From NCBI GenBank assembly GCA_964484385.1, contig CAZAFV010000004.1:1-64000 (forward strand): 64,000 bases of DNA. Reading direction: 5' to 3'. Shown here piece after piece: positions 60,794 to 64,000 of this stretch. The translations under genes were made by a program, and so were the position numbers. Positions within the stretch are counted from its first letter, which is position 1. Every line of letters begins with the position of its first letter. A model generated the notes under the pieces. That model was not told where the DNA came from and did not search any database. It saw nothing but the letters and a program-made list of their open reading frames with translations. This DNA comes from Poriferisodalis sp964484385. GTDB taxonomy: Bacteria; Actinomycetota; Acidimicrobiia; Acidimicrobiales; Poriferisodalaceae.

Positions 60794-62884
60794 TCAAGCC
60801 TCCAGTGCGGGATGATCGGCGAAGTGGTCGAGCGCGTCGGGGTCGTCGATGGCCTCGACGTTGGCCACCGGTCGGCCCTCGACGACGTCCCGAATCGCCA
60901 GCTCCACGAGCTTCCCTGAGCGGGTGCGCGGGATTGCCGGCACTTGGGCGATCACTGCGGGCACGTGGCGAGGCGATGCCCCCGAACGGATCTGCGAGCG
61001 GATCCGGCCCATCAGCTCGTCGTCGAGCGTCACGCCGTCGCGCAGCTTCACGAACAGCACCACCCGGGTGTCCGCGCTGGCTGTCGAGCCTTCGTCGGTC
61101 GCGACCTGCTGGCCGATCACGACGCTCTCGAGCACCTCGTCGATCCGGTCGACCTGGCGGTAGATCTCGGCGGTGCCGATGCGCACCCCGCCAGGATTCA
61201 GCGTGGCGTCGGATCGCCCGCTGATGATGATCCCGCCGCTGGGCGTCCATTCGGCGAAGTCGCCGTGATGCCACACACCCTCGAAGCGTTCGAAGTACGC
61301 GGATCGGTAGCGCGCGTCGCCGGGGTCGTCCCAGAAGCGCAGCGGCATGGACACGAAGGCGTTGCGACACACGAGCTCCCCCTGCGTGCCCGCGCCGAGC
61401 GACGCGCCGTCGGCATCGGCCACGTCGACGTCGAGGCCGAGCGCAGCCGCCTGGATCTCGCCGCGGCGGACCGGGCCCGTCGGGTCACCGATCACGAATC
61501 CGCCGCAGATGTCGGTGCCCCCGGAGAACGAGGCCAGGTGCACGTCGGCCTTCACCTGCTCGTACACCCAGTCGAAACCCTCGGGCGCCAGGGGAGAACC
61601 GGTGGAGGAGATCGTGCGCACGGTGTCGAGCGCATGAGTCTGCGCCGGCCGCAGACCGGCCTTCATGGCGCCCTCGATGAACTTGGCGCTGACGCCGAAC
61701 AGCGTGACGCCCCAGTCGTCGGCCACGTCGAACAGCCGCGCCGGGCTCGGATGGAACGGCGACCCGTCGTACAGCACCAGCGATGCGCCGCTGGCCAGCC
61801 CCGCGACGAGCCAGTTCCACATCATCCAGCCGGTGGTGGTGAAGTACATGACACGATCACCGGGCCGGACATCGAAGTGCAGCCGCTGCTCGCTCCACAG
61901 CTTGAGCAGCGCGCCGCCCGCCCGGTGCACGATGCACTTCGGCTTCCCAGTGGTGCCAGACGAGTAGAGGATGTACACCGGCTGGTCGAAGCCGAGCCGT
62001 TCGAAGGTCAGGTCGTCGCCGCTGGCGACGCGATGAGGCGTCAGCCACTCTGTCCACGATGTCGCCGATCCCGACACATCGCCTGATGGAGCGGGTGCGC
62101 TGCGGTCGTACGGAGCAAGAACGAGCCGCCGCAGGGACGCACCCGTCGTTCCCAGGTTGGCGGCCACTTCGGCCGCCTTGCCGGCCGTGTGATGGCGCAC
62201 ACCGTTGTAGTAGTAGCCGTCGACGGCGACCATGACGGTCGGGGAGATCTGGCCGAAGCGGTCGAGCACGCCGTCGATGCCGAAATCGGGGCTGACCGAC
62301 GAGTACACGGCGCCCAGCGACGCCGTGGCCAGGAACACGATGAGCGCTTCGGGGCCGTTGGGGAGCATCGTGGCCACCCGGTCGCCCACGCCGACTCCGT
62401 CGGCCGCCAGCGCCCGCTGGCACGCTGCCACCTCGGCGCGCAGCTCGCCGTGCGTCATCGTCAGCTGCGCTGCGTCCTCGCCGATGAACGCCAGGGCCGT
62501 GTCGTCGGCGTGTGGCCCGCCCGCAGTGACGGGCCGCAGGTAGTGCTCGGCGATGTTCAGGCTGGAGCCGGCGAAGAACTCCAGACCAGGGCCTGGCGTC
62601 GCGCCACCTGCTGTCGAGGCGGCGTCGCCCTGCGACCCTGCGGCGACGAAGTTGGGACCGAGCTCGCCGATGCCGTCGCAGAACTCCCACACGGCGCGCC
62701 AGAAGGCCCCTGGATGCTGCACGGACCACGCGTGCAGATCCGCGTAGGTGTTCCGGTCGAGCCCGATTCCGACCTGTTCGGCGAACTGCCAGAGCTGGGT
62801 CCCTACACGTCGCTGGGCATCAGGCCGCCACAGCACGGGCGCATCGTCGACTGCGGGGCTCTCGCTGTCTGCTGAGCTGTTCAT
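60794..62884 (-). CDS. Acetoacetyl-CoA synthetase
   Basis: A 696-residue AMP-forming ligase of the acetoacetyl-CoA synthetase group. The N-terminal domain (VLWRPDAQRRVGTQLWQF, WEFCDGIGELGPNF) precedes the core with VYILYSSGTTGKPKCIVHRA (P-loop, near 302), TTTGWMMWNWLVAGLASGAS and ASFSGGTDICGGFVIG, then GEIYRQ-type hinge IGTAEIYRQVDRIDEVLESV and the catalytic Lys region RTRSGKLVELAIRDVVEG. It would salvage acetoacetate formed from lipid or leucine breakdown. ATG 62884 has TATGTT 7 nt upstream. It is divergent from the MDMPI gene. Confidence 0.93.
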   Translation of the reverse strand: MNSSADSESPAVDDAPVLWRPDAQRRVGTQLWQFAEQVGIGLDRNTYADLHAWSVQHPGAFWRAVWEFCDGIGELGPNFVAAGSQGDAASTAGGATPGPGLEFFAGSSLNIAEHYLRPVTAGGPHADDTALAFIGEDAAQLTMTHGELRAEVAACQRALAADGVGVGDRVATMLPNGPEALIVFLATASLGAVYSSVSPDFGIDGVLDRFGQISPTVMVAVDGYYYNGVRHHTAGKAAEVAANLGTTGASLRRLVLAPYDRSAPAPSGDVSGSATSWTEWLTPHRVASGDDLTFERLGFDQPVYILYSSGTTGKPKCIVHRAGGALLKLWSEQRLHFDVRPGDRVMYFTTTGWMMWNWLVAGLASGASLVLYDGSPFHPSPARLFDVADDWGVTLFGVSAKFIEGAMKAGLRPAQTHALDTVRTISSTGSPLAPEGFDWVYEQVKADVHLASFSGGTDICGGFVIGDPTGPVRRGEIQAAALGLDVDVADADGASLGAGTQGELVCRNAFVSMPLRFWDDPGDARYRSAYFERFEGVWHHGDFAEWTPSGGIIISGRSDATLNPGGVRIGTAEIYRQVDRIDEVLESVVIGQQVATDEGSTASADTRVVLFVKLRDGVTLDDELMGRIRSQIRSGASPRHVPAVIAQVPAIPRTRSGKLVELAIRDVVEGRPVANVEAIDDPDALDHFADHPALEA

Positions 62885-62891
62885 CGAGCGC

Positions 62892-62897
62892 AACATA
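62892..62897 (-). promoter_or_regulatory. TATGTT -10 box for acetoacetyl-CoA synthetase
   Basis: On the minus strand TATGTT ends 7 nt before ATG 62884. It overlaps an upstream in-frame ATG (62896), which is therefore not the start. Confidence 0.55.
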
Positions 62898-62968
62898 GTC
62901 AGCCGCTGTCACGTCCCCCGTTTCGATGGGTGAGGCGGCAACCACGGAATCGCTCTGAGCCGTGCGGG

Positions 62969-62974
62969 TAGTGT
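62969..62974 (+). promoter_or_regulatory. TAGTGT -10 box for MDMPI-like gene
   Basis: TAGTGT lies 8 nt before ATG 62983 and decides against the upstream start at 62962. Confidence 0.55.
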
Positions 62975-62982
62975 CCCCACCC

Positions 62983-63762
62983 ATGGACGGCATCTGCGAC
63001 GACCTTCAGGCAGAGAACGACGCGCTCGGCGACGTGGTCGGCGACCTCAGCGAGGAACAGTGGCGCCTGCCTACGCCCGCAGAGGGCTGGGACAGCCGCG
63101 AGACCATGGTGCATCTGGGCATGACCGACTGGGTGGCCACGGTGGCCGTTGTCGATCCCGAGCACTTCGACGACTTCAAGGCCGCTGCCTCGCGTGGCGA
63201 GATGGATCTGCACACCGCAGCCGGATTCGACTTCGCCTCCATGTCCGGGGCGGAGATCTGGGACTGGCTCTGTGCCGAGCGCACCAAGATGCTGGACGCC
63301 GTGCGCCCGCTCGATCCCAAGGACCGGATTCCTTGGTTCGGACCGTCCATGGGAGCGCTGTCGTTCGTGACCGCCCGGCTCATGGAGACTTGGTCGCACG
63401 GGCATGACGTGGCCGACACTCACGGCAGGGAGTTGCCGCGCACCGATCGCCTTCGCCATGTTGCCCACATCGGGGTAAGCACGCGCGGCTGGAGCTACGC
63501 GAACCGGGGCCTTGAGGTACCTGAGGGTCCGGTACGGGTCGAGCTGGATGCCCCGAGCGGGGACGTGTGGACGTGGGGTCCCGAAGATGCGGCCGACAGG
63601 GTGAGCGGCGACGCCTACGAGTTCTGCCTCGCGGTCACCCAGCGGCGACACCACACCGAAACCGGGTTGTCGGTCACCGGCCCGCTGGCAACTGGGTGGA
63701 TGGACATCGCCCAGGCATTCGCCGGACCGCCGACCGACGCCGAGAGCCGCCGCGCCGCCTGA
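62983..63762 (+). CDS. MDMPI/DinB-fold protein, TIGR03084-like
   Basis: A 259-residue metal-dependent four-helix protein of the mycothiol-dependent maleylpyruvate isomerase N / DinB fold, in the TIGR03084 group. It begins with DDLQAENDALGDVVGDLSEE, then WRLPTPAEGWDSRETMVHLG (first metal His), and LMETWSHGHDVADTHGRELP (HxxxH-type ligands). The C-terminal half GPVRVELDAPSGDVWTWGPE resembles an SCP2-like domain. Such proteins use or detoxify thiols; the exact reaction is unknown. The start is ATG 62983 from the leaderless box. It lies 58 bp before coaE. Confidence 0.85.
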   Translation: MDGICDDLQAENDALGDVVGDLSEEQWRLPTPAEGWDSRETMVHLGMTDWVATVAVVDPEHFDDFKAAASRGEMDLHTAAGFDFASMSGAEIWDWLCAERTKMLDAVRPLDPKDRIPWFGPSMGALSFVTARLMETWSHGHDVADTHGRELPRTDRLRHVAHIGVSTRGWSYANRGLEVPEGPVRVELDAPSGDVWTWGPEDAADRVSGDAYEFCLAVTQRRHHTETGLSVTGPLATGWMDIAQAFAGPPTDAESRRAA

Positions 63763-63820
63763 GCGCGATGCGGATCGGCGCTCGGGCGAAGGCAGTGCTG
63801 AGGCGCGCACAGGGGGCGCG

Positions 63821-64000
63821 GTGCTGATCGTCGGTCTGACAGGCGGCATCGGCGCAGGCAAGAGCACTGTGGCGCGGCTGCTCGCCGGTCACGGAGCGGC
63901 GGTGGTGGATGTCGATGCCTTGGGCCGCGAGATCGTCGCTCCCGGTGGGTCGGCGGTACAGGCCGTGCTCGAGCGATTCGGCAGCGAACTGGCCGGTCCC
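63821..64000 (+). CDS. coaE: Dephospho-CoA kinase, N-terminal fragment
   Basis: The first 60 residues of CoaE, which phosphorylates dephospho-CoA in the last step of CoA synthesis; the gene runs off the right edge. The P-loop LIVGLTGGIGAGKSTVARLL is diagnostic, followed by VVDVDALGREIVAPGGSAVQ with the conserved D-x-D acceptor-binding motif. The GTG at 63821 follows AGGGGG. It is the only start that keeps the family's typical N-terminus. It probably has an own or weak promoter, given the 58-bp gap. Confidence 0.95.
   Translation, partial: MLIVGLTGGIGAGKSTVARLLAGHGAAVVDVDALGREIVAPGGSAVQAVLERFGSELAGP

Overview
This window is high-GC DNA from a free-living actinobacterium, most likely class Acidimicrobiia. 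I infer this from codon use, family-III CoA-transferases, F420-type (LLM) oxidoreductases, a DUF222/HNH gene, a CGAAC-N4-GTTCG SOS box and TANNNT -10 boxes placed directly before start codons. Two runs of ten Ns (36857-36866 and 50758-50767) show it is a scaffolded draft or metagenome-assembled genome. The two ends cut an acyl-CoA ligase (left) and coaE (right).

Layout. 0-3.5 kb: acyl-CoA ligase end, DedA-like membrane protein, ftsK. 3.5-16.4 kb: a catabolic and accessory stretch with a P450, MBL hydrolase, SMP-30, PhyH dioxygenase, SDR, DMT exporter, a frameshifted DUF6159-type membrane gene, LLM oxidoreductase, class III aminotransferase, nitroreductase, CoA-transferase and acyl-CoA dehydrogenase. 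16.5-23.3 kb: NUDIX, DUF222-HNH protein behind an AT-rich patch, and sbcD-sbcC. 23.5-27.3 kb: second SMP-30, alpha/beta hydrolase, SDR, MFS. 27.4-33.3 kb: an unusual family-A DNA polymerase without a 5' nuclease domain, class IV aminotransferase, pgsA, cinA. 33.5-38.8 kb: two LLM oxidoreductases, CoA-transferase, an MFS gene split by a gap, enoyl-CoA hydratase. 39-49 kb: recA under a perfect SOS box, a Baeyer-Villiger-type monooxygenase, miaB-miaA, dapC, vapBC, hflX and dapF. 49-54 kb: SDR, tRNA-Gly, small unknown genes, metX, a DEAD-box helicase, tRNA-Cys, tRNA-Val. 53.8-64 kb: a lipoprotein with a duplicated domain, CoA-transferase, pfkA, a TPP riboswitch with thiB-thiP, acetoacetyl-CoA synthetase, an MDMPI/DinB-fold protein and coaE.

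How the genes fit together. ftsK, pgsA, cinA, recA, miaB, miaA, dapF and hflX occur in the same order as the actinobacterial core neighbourhood (in Mycobacterium tuberculosis, ftsK...pgsA3...recA-recX...miaB...miaA-dapF-hflX). Here the block is opened up by about 28 kb of catabolic genes between ftsK and pgsA, and dapF-hflX are inverted. The catabolic genes suggest growth on lipids, terpenoid or sterol-like compounds and other carboxylic acids through CoA thioesters, but no complete pathway is visible.

The strongest general signal is regulatory: eighteen genes have TANNNT 6-9 nt before the start codon, which suggests widespread leaderless transcription and settles several starts. I did not find a CRISPR array, prophage, insertion sequence or recognisable multi-gene defence system. 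The best candidates for new biology are the polymerase with a roughly 180-residue insertion, the duplicated-domain lipoprotein and the thiamine transporter lacking its ATPase.
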